NCBI GenBank assembly: GCA_033722555.1 | Contig: JAWVYS010000016.1 | Location: 1-62,701 of the forward strand | Length of the DNA stretch: 62,701 nucleotides | DNA from: Brumimicrobium sp033722555 | GTDB lineage: Bacteria; Bacteroidota; Bacteroidia; Flavobacteriales_D; Crocinitomicaceae | Direction: 5' to 3' | Shown: one piece after another, positions 52,530 through 61,632 of the stretch | How the letters are laid out: every line of letters begins with the position of its first letter | How positions within the stretch are numbered: the stretch's first letter is position 1 | Made by a program: the position numbers and the translations under genes | Notes under the pieces: model-generated | What the model saw: the letters and a program-made list of their open reading frames with translations, nothing else | Databases searched by the model: none | Told to the model about the DNA's origin: nothing

Positions 52530-54077
52530 GTGAATTACGAATTAGTAGTCGACTCCCGCGAAGGGAGCGTTTGGCTTGCACTACTAAAAGACGGTAAGCT
52601 TATTGAACTCCACGAAGAAAGAGGCTCTACAGAATATACCGTTGGTGATGTTTACCATGGTAAAGTTAGAAAAGTTGTTCCAAGCTTAAATGCTTGCTTT
52701 GTTGATGTAGGATACGAAAAGGATGCCTTTCTCCATTATTTGGATCTCGGGCCTCAGTTTTATTCACTCAATAAGTTTACTCAACATACGTTGCAAGGCA
52801 AACAAAATGTTGCCGACCTTTTATATTTTAAAACTGAGGAGGACATCCCTAAGGATGGGAAGATCACTGATGTAATTTCTTCTTCTCAGCATATCATGGT
52901 GCAGGTGGCAAAAGAACCTATATCCAGCAAAGGACCTCGCCTCAGTGCAGAGGTTACTCTGGCTGGTCGTTATCTTGTTTTAGTACCTTTTTCCAACAAG
53001 GTTTCAATCTCCCAAAAGGTGAAGGATCCTGAGGAAAGAGATCGCTTACGGGATATCATGAAGAATATCAAGCCCAAAAATTTCGGGGTGATTATTCGTA
53101 CTGTTGCCAAGAACAAGAAAATTGAGCAACTTGATAACGATCTTAAGGATCTGCTTGAGAAATGGAAGAAACTGCACGCAAATTTAACCAATTCCACTCC
53201 GCCGAGAAGAATACTTGGCGAGATCAATAAGGCTTCTTCCTTGTTACGCGATCTGCTGAATGCGGATTTTACAAATATTCATGTCAACGATGAGGCGCTT
53301 TACGATCAGATCAAGAATTACGTGACGTCTATTGCTCCCGGCAGAGAGAAAATCGTTAAGCAGTACAACGGCAGGCTTGAGATCTTTGAAAAATTTGGCA
53401 TTAACCGTCAGATCAAAGCTCTTTTTGGCAAGAAAGTACCTATGCCAAGCGGGGGGTATCTGATCATTGAACATACCGAGGCAATGCACGTAGTTGATGT
53501 CAACAGTGGTAATCGAAAGGATGCCAAGGGACAAGAAAGTAATGCGCTTGCTACCAACCTGGAGGCGGCTGAAGAACTGGCCCGCGTGCTGCAGCTCAGA
53601 GATATGGGAGGGATTGTTGCGGTTGATTTTATCGACATGCACGAAAAGGAGAATAACAAGGTTCTTTATGAGAAACTGAAGGAGTTCATGAAGTCGGATC
53701 GTGCAAAACACAATATTTTGCCTCCGTCTCGGTTTGGGGTCGTTGAGATCACCCGACAACGTGTTCGGCCTGAAACAGACATTGAAACATCCGAACAGTG
53801 TCCGGTATGTGACGGAACAGGGGAAATCAGTGCAAGTATACTCTTCGCCGACGAAATAGAAAATAATCTGACTTATTTACTGAGCGACAGAAAAGAGCAA
53901 CATGTTACTCTCTTTGTACATCCGTATATTGAATCGCATTTTAAACGCGGAATTCCTTCCAAACAAATGAAATGGTTCCTGAAATTCAAAAAGTGGGTGC
54001 GTGTAATTGGAGTAACTGATTATCACCTTCTGCAGTACTCGTTCAGAAATAAGAAAGACGAAGAAATTTCACTCTGA
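52530..54077 (+). CDS. rng: Ribonuclease G/E family endoribonuclease
   Basis: A 515-residue single-strand endoribonuclease for rRNA maturation and mRNA turnover. It starts at GTG. The S1 domain (about 37-130) holds YHGKVRKVVPSLNACFVDVG. The catalytic core has metal Asp residues in VVDVNSGNRK and IVAVDFIDMHEK, and EITRQRVRP. The zinc-link Cys pair is CPVCDGTG. It lacks the long disordered tail of RNase E, so it is of the RNase G type. Its stop codon overlaps the recX ATG (TGATG). Confidence 0.95.
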   Translation: MNYELVVDSREGSVWLALLKDGKLIELHEERGSTEYTVGDVYHGKVRKVVPSLNACFVDVGYEKDAFLHYLDLGPQFYSLNKFTQHTLQGKQNVADLLYFKTEEDIPKDGKITDVISSSQHIMVQVAKEPISSKGPRLSAEVTLAGRYLVLVPFSNKVSISQKVKDPEERDRLRDIMKNIKPKNFGVIIRTVAKNKKIEQLDNDLKDLLEKWKKLHANLTNSTPPRRILGEINKASSLLRDLLNADFTNIHVNDEALYDQIKNYVTSIAPGREKIVKQYNGRLEIFEKFGINRQIKALFGKKVPMPSGGYLIIEHTEAMHVVDVNSGNRKDAKGQESNALATNLEAAEELARVLQLRDMGGIVAVDFIDMHEKENNKVLYEKLKEFMKSDRAKHNILPPSRFGVVEITRQRVRPETDIETSEQCPVCDGTGEISASILFADEIENNLTYLLSDRKEQHVTLFVHPYIESHFKRGIPSKQMKWFLKFKKWVRVIGVTDYHLLQYSFRNKKDEEISL

Positions 54078-54562
54078 TGAAAGGCGACGAAAAGGAATAT
54101 ACCTTTTTGGAAGCCAAACAGAAAATTGAAGCTTGGTGTGCTTACCGTGACAGATGTCATTCAGAGGTTTCTCAGAAACTTCGGGAAATGGGACTCGACG
54201 GTGAGGACACCAATGCATTAATCAGTCATTTGATAGAATACCGATTTGTAGACGAACAACGCTTTGCGGACAGCTTCGTATCAGGTAAATACCGGATTAA
54301 GCGATGGGGCAAGCACAAGATTCTGGCCCATTTGCGGCAAAAGCATGTTCCTGAACCTTGCATAAACGCAGCGCTGAAGCAAATTGACGACGATGAATAC
54401 ATGTCCAATTTGTATAACCTGGCTTCAAAAAAGTGGAAAGAGAAGAGGGGTACTTCTTTCGAGAAAAAAGCGAAAGTTCAGCAATTTCTTTCATCCAAAG
54501 GATATGAATTTGATCTCATCCTGGATGTTATAAAAAGTGTGGAGTCGGAGGGGAATGATTAA
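54077..54562 (+). CDS. recX: RecX-family regulatory protein
   Basis: A 161-residue helical protein of three RecX repeats. LEAKQKIEAWCAYRDRCHSE and VSQKLREMGLD form repeat 1, LIEYRFVDEQRFADSFVSGK with KRWGKHKILAHLRQK repeat 2, and ALKQIDDDEYMSNLYNLASK repeat 3. RecX modulates RecA filaments. recA is not in the window. The one-base overlap with rng suggests co-transcription and is followed by a terminator. Confidence 0.92.
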   Translation: MKGDEKEYTFLEAKQKIEAWCAYRDRCHSEVSQKLREMGLDGEDTNALISHLIEYRFVDEQRFADSFVSGKYRIKRWGKHKILAHLRQKHVPEPCINAALKQIDDDEYMSNLYNLASKKWKEKRGTSFEKKAKVQQFLSSKGYEFDLILDVIKSVESEGND

Positions 54563-54581
54563 ATTTCCTTAATTTTAACCT

Positions 54582-54607
54582 GTGAGCTGCGCTCACGTTT
54601 TTATTTC
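54582..54607 (+). terminator. Intrinsic terminator after recX
   Basis: 6-bp GC-rich stem GTGAGC / GCTCAC with a TGC loop, then a T-rich tract. Moderately strong. Confidence 0.7.
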
Positions 54608-54637
54608 ATTTATATTAGCGATTCTTAAAACGGAAAA

Positions 54638-55351
54638 GTGTCAGATAGCGTCATCATTATTCCAACCTATAATGAATTAGAAAACATTGAGCGCATTTTG
54701 CGCACGGTTTTCGGCTATGAGAAAGATTACCATGTTTTGATCGTGGACGATAATTCTCCTGACGGGACAGGAGGGAAGGTAATGGCGCTTCAGGATGATT
54801 TCAAAGGAAGACTTCATCTTCTTGAAAGGGAAGGAAAGCAAGGGCTTGGAACGGCTTATATTGCCGGATTCAACTGGGCACTTGCCAGAGACTATCAGTA
54901 CATTTTCGAAATGGATGCAGATTTCTCACACAATCCCGATGACCTGATACGGTTATACGAAGCATGCGCTGCGAAGGGCGCAAAGCTCTCCATAGGATCC
55001 CGCTATACAAAAGGCGGGAAAATAAAGAACTGGCCCTTTTTGCGAATCCTGATGTCTTATTTTGCATCTATTTACGTAAGGATGATACTTTGGATCAATA
55101 TCAAGGACACAACCGCCGGTTTTAAATGTTATACCCGAGAGGCGCTGGAAAAAGTGAATTATGAAATTATTCCCTTCAAAGGTTATGCTTTTCAGATTTG
55201 TATGAAATACGGTGTCCATAAACATGGTTTAAAAATTATTGAAGTTCCGATCACTTTTGTCGACAGGCAATACGGAACATCCAAAATGAGTACCGGTATT
55301 TTTAAAGAAGCCTTCGTAGGAGTCTGGAAAATGCGGAAAATGAAATTGTAG
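54638..55351 (+). CDS. Polyprenol monophosphomannose synthase-like GT2 glycosyltransferase
   Basis: A 237-residue cytoplasmic or membrane-peripheral enzyme, starting at GTG. The GT2 fold shows IIIPTYNELENI, VDDNSPDGTG and the catalytic DxD in EMDADFSHNPDDL. DTTAGFKCYTREAL and the end EVPITFVDRQYGTSKM are typical of dolichol/polyprenol-phosphate mannose synthases. There is no C-terminal membrane domain, so it is the short soluble form. It would charge a lipid carrier with mannose or a related sugar. Dihydroorotase starts four bases later. Confidence 0.9.
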   Translation: MSDSVIIIPTYNELENIERILRTVFGYEKDYHVLIVDDNSPDGTGGKVMALQDDFKGRLHLLEREGKQGLGTAYIAGFNWALARDYQYIFEMDADFSHNPDDLIRLYEACAAKGAKLSIGSRYTKGGKIKNWPFLRILMSYFASIYVRMILWINIKDTTAGFKCYTREALEKVNYEIIPFKGYAFQICMKYGVHKHGLKIIEVPITFVDRQYGTSKMSTGIFKEAFVGVWKMRKMKL

Positions 55352-55354
55352 CCG

Positions 55355-56692
55355 ATGAAATATTTATTGAAAAAACCGACAGTAATCAATGAGGGCAAAA
55401 GTTTAGTGCTCGATGTACTCATTGAAGATGATAGGATTTCAAGAATTGATACGCATATTGACTCTCCGGGTGCTACTGAGATAAATCTTGAGGGAAAATA
55501 TCTGGTTCCGGGAAGTATTGATGATCAGGTTCATTTTCGTGAACCGGGCCTGATTCATAAAGGCACTATTTATACGGAAAGCCGTGCTGCGGTTGCAGGA
55601 GGAATAACTTCTTTCATGGAAATGCCCAACACGGTGCCCAATGCTTTGACACAGCAATTGCTTCAGGATAAATATGATATCGCAGGGGTTTCGAGCATAG
55701 CCAATTACAGCTTTTTCATGGGGGCTTCCAATGATAATATTGAAGAAGTTCTCAAAACAGATCCCGATAATGTATGTGGTGTGAAGGTTTTTATGGGTTC
55801 AAGCACAGGAAATATGTTGGTTGACGAACCCAAAACCCTGGAAAAAATTTTCTCAGAAGTACCTATGCTGATTGCCACGCACTGTGAGGATGAAACTACC
55901 GTTCGCAAAAACATGGAGGTCTTCAGGCAGAGGTATGGAGAAGATGTTCCTGTTCAGTTTCATCCGGAAATAAGAAGTGAAGAAGCTTGTTATCTGTCCT
56001 CGTCAATGGCAGTAGGGCTTGCACAAAAGCATGGTGCCCGCTTACATGTTTTACATATTTCTACCGCAAAGGAATTGGAACTGTTCGAAAATAAAACCCC
56101 GTTAAGTGAAAAACGAATTACCGCCGAAGCATGCATCCATCACCTCTGGTTTTCAAAGGAAGACTACCTCAAAAAAGGAAACCTCATCAAATGGAACCCT
56201 GCGGTGAAAAATGCTTCTGACCGTGAGGAAATCTGGAAAGCGGTTCTTGATAATCGGATTGACGTAATTGCAACGGATCACGCTCCTCATACGCTTGAAG
56301 AGAAGGGGCAGACATACTTCAAGGCTCCTTCCGGCGGCCCGTTGGTACAGCATGCTTTACTCGCTCTTTTTGAAAAGGCAAAGGAGGGTGTTATTTCCAA
56401 GGAAAGGATCATAGAAAAAACTGCGCATGCGCCCGCTACATTATTCGGAGTGGTTGACAGGGGATATATACGTGAAGGTTATTTTGCCGACCTCGTTGTC
56501 ATTGACCCCGGCAAATCGTTAACAGTCGAGAAGTCGAATATTTTATATAAGTGCGGCTGGTCTCCTTTTGAAGGATATACTTTCAGCCACAGTATAGCAA
56601 AGACCTTTGTGAATGGGGTTATGGTTTATGATAACGGCAAGATAATCAGTGAATCTCACGGTCAACGACTAAAATTCAGAAGATCGCGATGA
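55355..56692 (+). CDS. pyrC: Dihydroorotase (class I amidohydrolase)
   Basis: A 445-residue zinc enzyme that cyclises carbamoyl-aspartate to dihydroorotate in pyrimidine synthesis. Metal ligands appear in DDQVHFREPGLIHKG (two His-type positions), the carbamylated Lys in CGVKVFMGSSTG, ATHCEDE, LHVLHIST and the catalytic Asp in IATDHAPHTLEEK. Allantoinase or hydantoinase relatives have a similar fold, but FREPG and this set of motifs favour dihydroorotase. Its end overlaps the DUF4296 lipoprotein gene by four bases. Confidence 0.9.
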   Translation: MKYLLKKPTVINEGKSLVLDVLIEDDRISRIDTHIDSPGATEINLEGKYLVPGSIDDQVHFREPGLIHKGTIYTESRAAVAGGITSFMEMPNTVPNALTQQLLQDKYDIAGVSSIANYSFFMGASNDNIEEVLKTDPDNVCGVKVFMGSSTGNMLVDEPKTLEKIFSEVPMLIATHCEDETTVRKNMEVFRQRYGEDVPVQFHPEIRSEEACYLSSSMAVGLAQKHGARLHVLHISTAKELELFENKTPLSEKRITAEACIHHLWFSKEDYLKKGNLIKWNPAVKNASDREEIWKAVLDNRIDVIATDHAPHTLEEKGQTYFKAPSGGPLVQHALLALFEKAKEGVISKERIIEKTAHAPATLFGVVDRGYIREGYFADLVVIDPGKSLTVEKSNILYKCGWSPFEGYTFSHSIAKTFVNGVMVYDNGKIISESHGQRLKFRRSR

Positions 56693-57048
56693 AACTATTT
56701 TTTTATTCCATAGCATTTGTGCTTATCCTCATATTTGCTTCCTGCGGATATCAGCTGGAGAAGGTCGAAAAACCGGACGACCTCATTCCGAAAGATACCT
56801 TTGAACTTTTGCTGGAGGATATGATGCTTTTAGAGTCGTATGTACGAATAGATCAAAACAATGTTCATCAATTTCACCGGCCCCTGATTCAGTCTTCTGA
56901 AATTATTTTCGAAAAGTATGGGGTAGACAGTTCCAGATACATTCGTTCCATGGATTATTATGCCCAGAAACAGGAAATCTTGCTGGAAATGTACGAAAAT
57001 ATACAGAACCGTGCCCAAATTGACGCGGTTGAGGCCGAAGAGGAGTGA
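56689..57048 (+). CDS. DUF4296 lipoprotein
   Basis: A 119-residue lipoprotein (lipobox IFASC, Cys19). The DUF4296 pattern is visible: LIPKDTFELLLEDMMLLESY, then FEKYGVDSSRYIRSMDYYAQ. The C-terminus is acidic (DAVEAEEE). Function is unknown; the family is limited to Bacteroidota. The ATGA overlap with dihydroorotase indicates coupling. After it, 91 bases without features lead to the convergent frameshifted gene. Confidence 0.85.
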   Translation: MKLFFYSIAFVLILIFASCGYQLEKVEKPDDLIPKDTFELLLEDMMLLESYVRIDQNNVHQFHRPLIQSSEIIFEKYGVDSSRYIRSMDYYAQKQEILLEMYENIQNRAQIDAVEAEEE

Positions 57049-57139
57049 TTTGAGAACTTGTCAGACCGGGTTTCCTGTTAGATTATTCAATTTTTGGCCA
57101 GTGTGCTCATAAATCGAATCATGTCAGCGCTATTCTGTT

Positions 57140-58169
57140 TCACTCAGGTATATCAACATACTCCTCTGTATTATCATTTAAATTTAAAATAGAAATATAT
57201 ACGGTCCAGTACTCCGTACATGGGTAATAGGTAGTATCTGTGATATGCCTTTGTAATAAGATTTTATCTTCAGCTAAATACTGGGGATTACCGGCTGAAT
57301 AAGTCAAGTAATTGGAGTCCAGCAATGTCTCTACCCCGTTTTCATAAACGTGGATACCTGTTTCTGAGGTGAAATAGATTTTGTCACCGTGAACCCTGAC
57401 AGGTTCTCCTGAACCCTGATGGGCTTGTGAATATAACAAAGTCTCAGATTCTGTTTCCAGGTCGTATTCTTTAATATATAATTCGGAGCCGCTTGATCGT
57501 GAGAAGACAATTTTCTCATCATTCAACCAATCAAATTCTGCCATATTATTTGAAAAATCTTTTATTAAGCTGCCGTCTTCTGCGCAAATCTTATGTCTTA
57601 TTGCGTCAGCATCGAAGTATAAGTATTTGGTGCCGTCGTGATTCCATCGAGCCTTATAATTATAATTTCCAGTATTAGTTAGTTGTATGAGACTATCTCC
57701 GTCTGGTTTAACTTTATAAAGCTGCAAGTCTTTTCCTGTAAAAATGATCCAGTCTTTTGCGCTCCAGTCGATGTCATAACCTACAAGGTCAGTGATCATT
57801 TTCATTTCGTTACTGCAGAAATTGTAAACACACAGTTCAGCATGCCAGCCGAGTTGATTCGGGTCTTTGCGAATAAAAGCGAATTCAAACGGATTGTTTG
57901 GATTTAAAACGGGATCGTTATACACATATGGCTCAAGATTCATGAACTCCGGAGTCACAATACAATTATTGTGATTATTTACTTTGTGATTTGTGAAAAG
58001 AATCCGCATAAGCTTTGGTTCTCAGATCATACATTTCAGGGCAGTAATCTCCCTGATTACCTATGGAAATATCTTCAAGACAGGGCACCTTGTCTTTCCG
58101 GCAACTGAAAAATACTATACCCAGTGTAAGGGTTAATATAATCGATAAAGCTGTTTTTGAAGTTTTCAT
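57140..58169 (-). pseudogene. Frameshifted TolB/PD40-like propeller lipoprotein gene
   Basis: Two overlapping frames look like one broken gene. The first (58169 to 57975, 64 residues) has a lipoprotein signal with lipobox IVFFSC and runs to TKAYADSFHKSQSK. The second (58009 to 57140, 289 residues) lacks any signal and begins within the first; it holds beta-propeller-like repeats (WHAELCVYNFCSNEMKMI; YKARWNHDGTKYLYFDAD; EFDWLNDEKIVFSRSSG) as in PD40/TolB proteins. A 7-bp tandem duplication at 57983-57996 lies exactly at the junction, and removing one copy joins the frames into a 340-residue lipoprotein. It may be a pseudogene, a phase-variable gene or a sequence error. Confidence 0.75.
57983..57996. 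repeat. 7-bp tandem duplication causing a frameshift
   Basis: Two adjacent copies of TTTGTGA (TCACAAA on the coding strand). Seven bases is one more than a multiple of three, and deleting one copy restores the reading frame across the junction of the lipoprotein gene. Confidence 0.85.
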
Positions 58170-58201
58170 AATTATTCGCCATTAGGTTATGGTTCCGTAA
58201 T

Positions 58202-58209
58202 CAAACTTA
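58202..58209 (-). promoter_or_regulatory. Candidate -7 box of the frameshifted lipoprotein gene (TAAGTTTG)
   Basis: On the minus strand TAAGTTTG matches TAnnTTTG, 33 bases before the ATG at 58169. A good -33 box is not visible. Confidence 0.4.
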
Positions 58210-58217
58210 ACGAAAAA

Positions 58218-58259
58218 AGTTCGAAGGAAAAAACATAGTTTATACTTTCCTTTCGAACT
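58218..58259. repeat. Inverted repeat (13/14-bp arms)
   Basis: AGTTCGAAGGAAA and TTTCCTTTCGAACT pair with a single bulged base and enclose 15 bases. It lies just upstream of the minus-strand -7 box. Confidence 0.65.
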
Positions 58260-58270
58260 GAAAAAAAACA

Positions 58271-58334
58271 ATAGAGGGATTTTTAATTGGATTCAGTCAG
58301 ATTTTTACCCTACTTAAGAATCACATCCCTCTAT
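58271..58334. repeat. Inverted repeat (perfect 10-bp arms, 44-nt spacer) upstream of kbl
   Basis: ATAGAGGGAT and ATCCCTCTAT are exact complements. A runs flank the left arm and a T run follows the right arm. The right arm lies just before the kbl -7 box, so it could be an operator pair or a long-loop hairpin. Confidence 0.6.
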
Positions 58335-58342
58335 CTTTTTTG

Positions 58343-58350
58343 TAAATTTG
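58343..58350 (+). promoter_or_regulatory. Candidate -7 box of kbl (TAAATTTG)
   Basis: TAAATTTG matches TAnnTTTG and lies 22 bases before the kbl ATG. Confidence 0.5.
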
Positions 58351-58371
58351 TTAGCAACTAAAAACAGAACG

Positions 58372-59562
58372 ATGTACGGAAAACTAAAAGACCATTTAGC
58401 AAAGGAATTAGAAAATATCAAGGAAGAAGGCATTTTTAAAAAAGAACGAGTAATTACCACTCCCCAAGGGGCTGAGGTACACGTAAAAAGCGGTGAAGAT
58501 GTTGTAATCATGTGTGCCAACAATTACCTGGGTTTATCTTCCCATCCGGAAGTAATAAAGGCGGCAAAAGAAACGCTCGACTCTCATGGTTTTGGGATGT
58601 CTTCAGTACGGTTTATTTGCGGGACGCAGGATATTCATAAAGAACTGGAGAAGAAAATCGCGGACTTTTACGGAATGGAAGATACTATTTTGTATGCAGC
58701 CGCTTTTGATGCAAACGGAGGACTGTTCGAACCTTTATTTACGGATGAGGACGCGATTATTTCGGATGAACTCAATCATGCCTCTATCATTGACGGAGTT
58801 CGTTTATGTAAAGCACAGAGATACCGTTACAAGCACAGCGACATGAAAGATCTCGAAGAGCAGCTTAAAAAAGCGCAGGATCAGCGATTCAGAATAATCG
58901 TTACGGATGGAGTATTCTCCATGGACGGTGATATTGCCAAAATGGATCAAATCTGTGACCTCGCTGAAAAATATGATGCTTTGGTGATGTCCGATGAATG
59001 TCACTCTGCGGGATTCATAGGTAAAACAGGGCGTGGAGTTCCTGAGTATCACAACGTGATGGGACGTGTAGACATCATAACCGGAACACTGGGTAAAGCA
59101 CTCGGTGGAGCGATGGGTGGTTATACGACTGCTAAGAAAGAGGTCATCGAGATGTTGCGTCAGCGATCGCGTCCGTATTTGTTTTCCAACTCCCTGGCTC
59201 CCTCGCTTGTAGGGGCCTCTATCAAGGTTTTTGACATCCTAAGCTCTTCTACAGAACTCCGTGATAAATTAGAGGAAAACACGAAATACTTCAAAAAGGC
59301 CATCATTGATGCAGGTTTTGAGATCGTAGAAGGTGATTCTCCAATTGTTCCCATCATGCTTCATGATGCTGCACTTTCTCAGAAATTTGCAGATAAATTA
59401 CTCGACGAAGGGGTTTATGCCATCGGTTTCTTCTATCCGGTTGTACCGAAGGGGAAGGCCAGAATTCGCACACAGCTTTCTGCAGCCCACTCGAAAGAAC
59501 AGTTGGATAAAGCCATTGCAGCATTCATCAAAGTAGGCAAGGAACTCGGTGTGATCAGTTAG
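58372..59562 (+). CDS. kbl: Glycine C-acetyltransferase (2-amino-3-ketobutyrate CoA ligase)
   Basis: A 396-residue PLP enzyme of threonine breakdown that splits 2-amino-3-ketobutyrate into glycine and acetyl-CoA. Start at the ATG at 58372 (MYGKLKDHLAKELENIKEEG); an upstream TTG at 58348 overlaps the promoter box and is rejected. CANNYLGLSSHPEV, the PLP-stacking His in DELNHASIIDG, DECHSAGFIG and the Schiff-base Lys in TGTLGKALGGAMGG are present. Serine palmitoyltransferase-like relatives are less likely. The threonine dehydrogenase partner is not next to it. Confidence 0.92.
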   Translation: MYGKLKDHLAKELENIKEEGIFKKERVITTPQGAEVHVKSGEDVVIMCANNYLGLSSHPEVIKAAKETLDSHGFGMSSVRFICGTQDIHKELEKKIADFYGMEDTILYAAAFDANGGLFEPLFTDEDAIISDELNHASIIDGVRLCKAQRYRYKHSDMKDLEEQLKKAQDQRFRIIVTDGVFSMDGDIAKMDQICDLAEKYDALVMSDECHSAGFIGKTGRGVPEYHNVMGRVDIITGTLGKALGGAMGGYTTAKKEVIEMLRQRSRPYLFSNSLAPSLVGASIKVFDILSSSTELRDKLEENTKYFKKAIIDAGFEIVEGDSPIVPIMLHDAALSQKFADKLLDEGVYAIGFFYPVVPKGKARIRTQLSAAHSKEQLDKAIAAFIKVGKELGVIS

Positions 59563-59574
59563 TTTTAACACCCG

Positions 59575-60921
59575 ATGCAGAGGAAGACAATAAACGCTGT
59601 TATAGGAATCGGGGTGCTCTCCATATTGAGCATCCTGATCATTCAGGTTTTCTGGATAAAAAGAACCGTAAAAGCACAGCAGGATGCAGTAATAATCCAA
59701 CAACGTCAGGACAGTCTAAACCTTCGCCAGTTTGAAGAGCAGGTGCGTGTTGCCTTGAGAAATGTAGTCGAGGAGATCAGTACCCATCATGCAGATAGTT
59801 CGGATCTCTACGGTGCTGTTAAGCAGAAAAGCACGAATTATTTTTCGGTTGACATCAATGAGGATCTTCATCCGTATTATCTGGAACAATTGCTCAAACG
59901 TAATTTTTATGATCACGACATCACTCAGAACTTTCAGTACGGAATCTACGATTGTTTCAATGACAGTATCGTATACGGGAATCTCATAAAATTTTCCCGT
60001 GATTCTTTGTATGCACCTATTTCAGATACCGTAACAGGAATCACTTCTCCAAAACTCGCATGGAAAAAAGACGGACATTATTTTACCGTATTCTTTCCTG
60101 ACGTAATGGCTCAGCCTTCGGAGAAACTGATAGAAACCAGTTCACCTTGGTTGTATTTAATGATTATAGTAGGACTGATCCTGGTGTTCTTTGCTTTTGC
60201 CATTTCGGTCATTATTCGTCAGAAAAGGATCTCGGAGGTTAAGACGGATTTTATCAATAATATGACCCACGAACTGAAAACACCTATTTCTACCATTGGT
60301 CTTTCCAGTGAAACACTTCTCCGTGATAATTTTTCACACGATGAAGAACGTCTCAAGCAATATGCAGGTATCATTTACAAAGAGAACAAACGCCTCGAAA
60401 AACAGGTAGAAAGAGTTCTTAACATTGCTAAACTTGATAAAAACGAACTAACCCTTAAAAAACAGTCAATAAATTTACATGAGATTATTGAGGAAGCCGC
60501 GGAGAGCTTTCGCTTCAATCAAATGGAAAATGGCGGAACGATAGATTTGGATCTTAACGCAGTAAATGATTGTATTGACGGAGATCCGGTGCATATTACG
60601 AATATATTATTCAATCTTATCGACAATGCCGTAAAATACTCCCGTGAATTGCCAAGGGTTACTCTTCGGTCGGAAAATGAAAGGAAGGGAATTGCAATAT
60701 GGATAGAAGACAAGGGTATTGGTATAGCCAGGGAAAATTTAAAATATATTTTTGAAAAATTTTACCGTGTGCCCACAGGTAATTTGCATGATGTAAAAGG
60801 TTATGGTCTGGGACTCTATTATGTGAAAATCGTTGTGGAGGCTCACGGTGGCACAATTCATGTTAAGAGCCAGGTCGGAGAAGGAACCAGTTTTAAACTT
60901 TGGTTTCCACGCACTAATTAA
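59575..60921 (+). CDS. Sensor histidine kinase
   Basis: A 448-residue membrane kinase. Transmembrane helices (about 9-29 and 190-212) enclose a periplasmic sensor region of about 160 residues that I cannot assign. The HisKA box is FINNMTHELKTPISTIGLSS, and the ATPase domain has NLIDNAVKYSR, IEDKGIGIA and GYGLGLYYVKI. It starts 12 bases after kbl and ends 12 before its response regulator. The operon link with kbl may be chance or may tie it to amino-acid use. Confidence 0.93.
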   Translation: MQRKTINAVIGIGVLSILSILIIQVFWIKRTVKAQQDAVIIQQRQDSLNLRQFEEQVRVALRNVVEEISTHHADSSDLYGAVKQKSTNYFSVDINEDLHPYYLEQLLKRNFYDHDITQNFQYGIYDCFNDSIVYGNLIKFSRDSLYAPISDTVTGITSPKLAWKKDGHYFTVFFPDVMAQPSEKLIETSSPWLYLMIIVGLILVFFAFAISVIIRQKRISEVKTDFINNMTHELKTPISTIGLSSETLLRDNFSHDEERLKQYAGIIYKENKRLEKQVERVLNIAKLDKNELTLKKQSINLHEIIEEAAESFRFNQMENGGTIDLDLNAVNDCIDGDPVHITNILFNLIDNAVKYSRELPRVTLRSENERKGIAIWIEDKGIGIARENLKYIFEKFYRVPTGNLHDVKGYGLGLYYVKIVVEAHGGTIHVKSQVGEGTSFKLWFPRTN

Positions 60922-60933
60922 AATACAGTAATT

Positions 60934-61626
60934 ATGAAACCAAAAATACTTTTAGTTGAAGACGATACCAGTTTAGGATTTATTGTTTCAGACCAGCTGA
61001 AAAGTGAAGGATACAGTGTTGCGTTATGTTCGGACGGACTGGAAGGATTTCAACGATTCAATGAGGACACTTTTCACCTCTGTATACTCGACGTAATGAT
61101 GCCTAAAAAAGATGGCTTCACGCTGGCGAGAGACATCCGTAAAATTGATAAGAATATACCGATTTTGTTTCTGACGGCAAAGTCGATGACAGAGGATAAG
61201 GTAGAGGGTTTTGATGCCGGTGCAGACGATTATCTGACCAAACCTTTCAGTTCCGAAGAGTTGGCAGTGCGCGTAAAGGCACTCCTTAAGAGAGTGAATA
61301 TAATATCTGAGGAGGATAACGGTCAAATAAGTATAGGAAAATACAATTTTGATACGGTGAACTTCAACCTTTCATCCGATGAGTTTGAAAAAAAACTTAC
61401 CAAAAAGGAAGCTCAGATCCTGAAAATGTTGTGTAAGTTCAAAAACCAGGTCCTGCCGCGGGAAATTGTTCTCAACGGTGTTTGGGGGCAAGACGATTAT
61501 TTTGTTGGTCGTAGCCTTGACGTTTTCATTACCAAACTCAGGAAATATCTTTCAGACGATGAGAGGATAGAAATTCAGAATGTTCACGGCATAGGATTTA
61601 AACTTGTTACACCGGAAGATAACTGA
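60934..61626 (+). CDS. OmpR/PhoB-family response regulator
   Basis: A 230-residue regulator. The receiver domain has the acidic pair LLVEDDTSLG, the phosphoacceptor Asp in LCILDVMMPKKDGF, Thr in FLTAKSM and Lys in DYLTKPFSSEEL. The C-terminal winged helix (about 130-228) ends with GRSLDVFITKLRKYLSDDE and the wing VHGIGFKLV. Partner of the histidine kinase just upstream. It converges on the next gene with a 6-base gap. Targets unknown. Confidence 0.95.
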   Translation: MKPKILLVEDDTSLGFIVSDQLKSEGYSVALCSDGLEGFQRFNEDTFHLCILDVMMPKKDGFTLARDIRKIDKNIPILFLTAKSMTEDKVEGFDAGADDYLTKPFSSEELAVRVKALLKRVNIISEEDNGQISIGKYNFDTVNFNLSSDEFEKKLTKKEAQILKMLCKFKNQVLPREIVLNGVWGQDDYFVGRSLDVFITKLRKYLSDDERIEIQNVHGIGFKLVTPEDN

Positions 61627-61632
61627 AGGAAA

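Noticed and set aside
53244..53759. 171-codon minus-strand frame opposite rng
   Set aside because: No domain, no promoter, entirely within the RNase G core.
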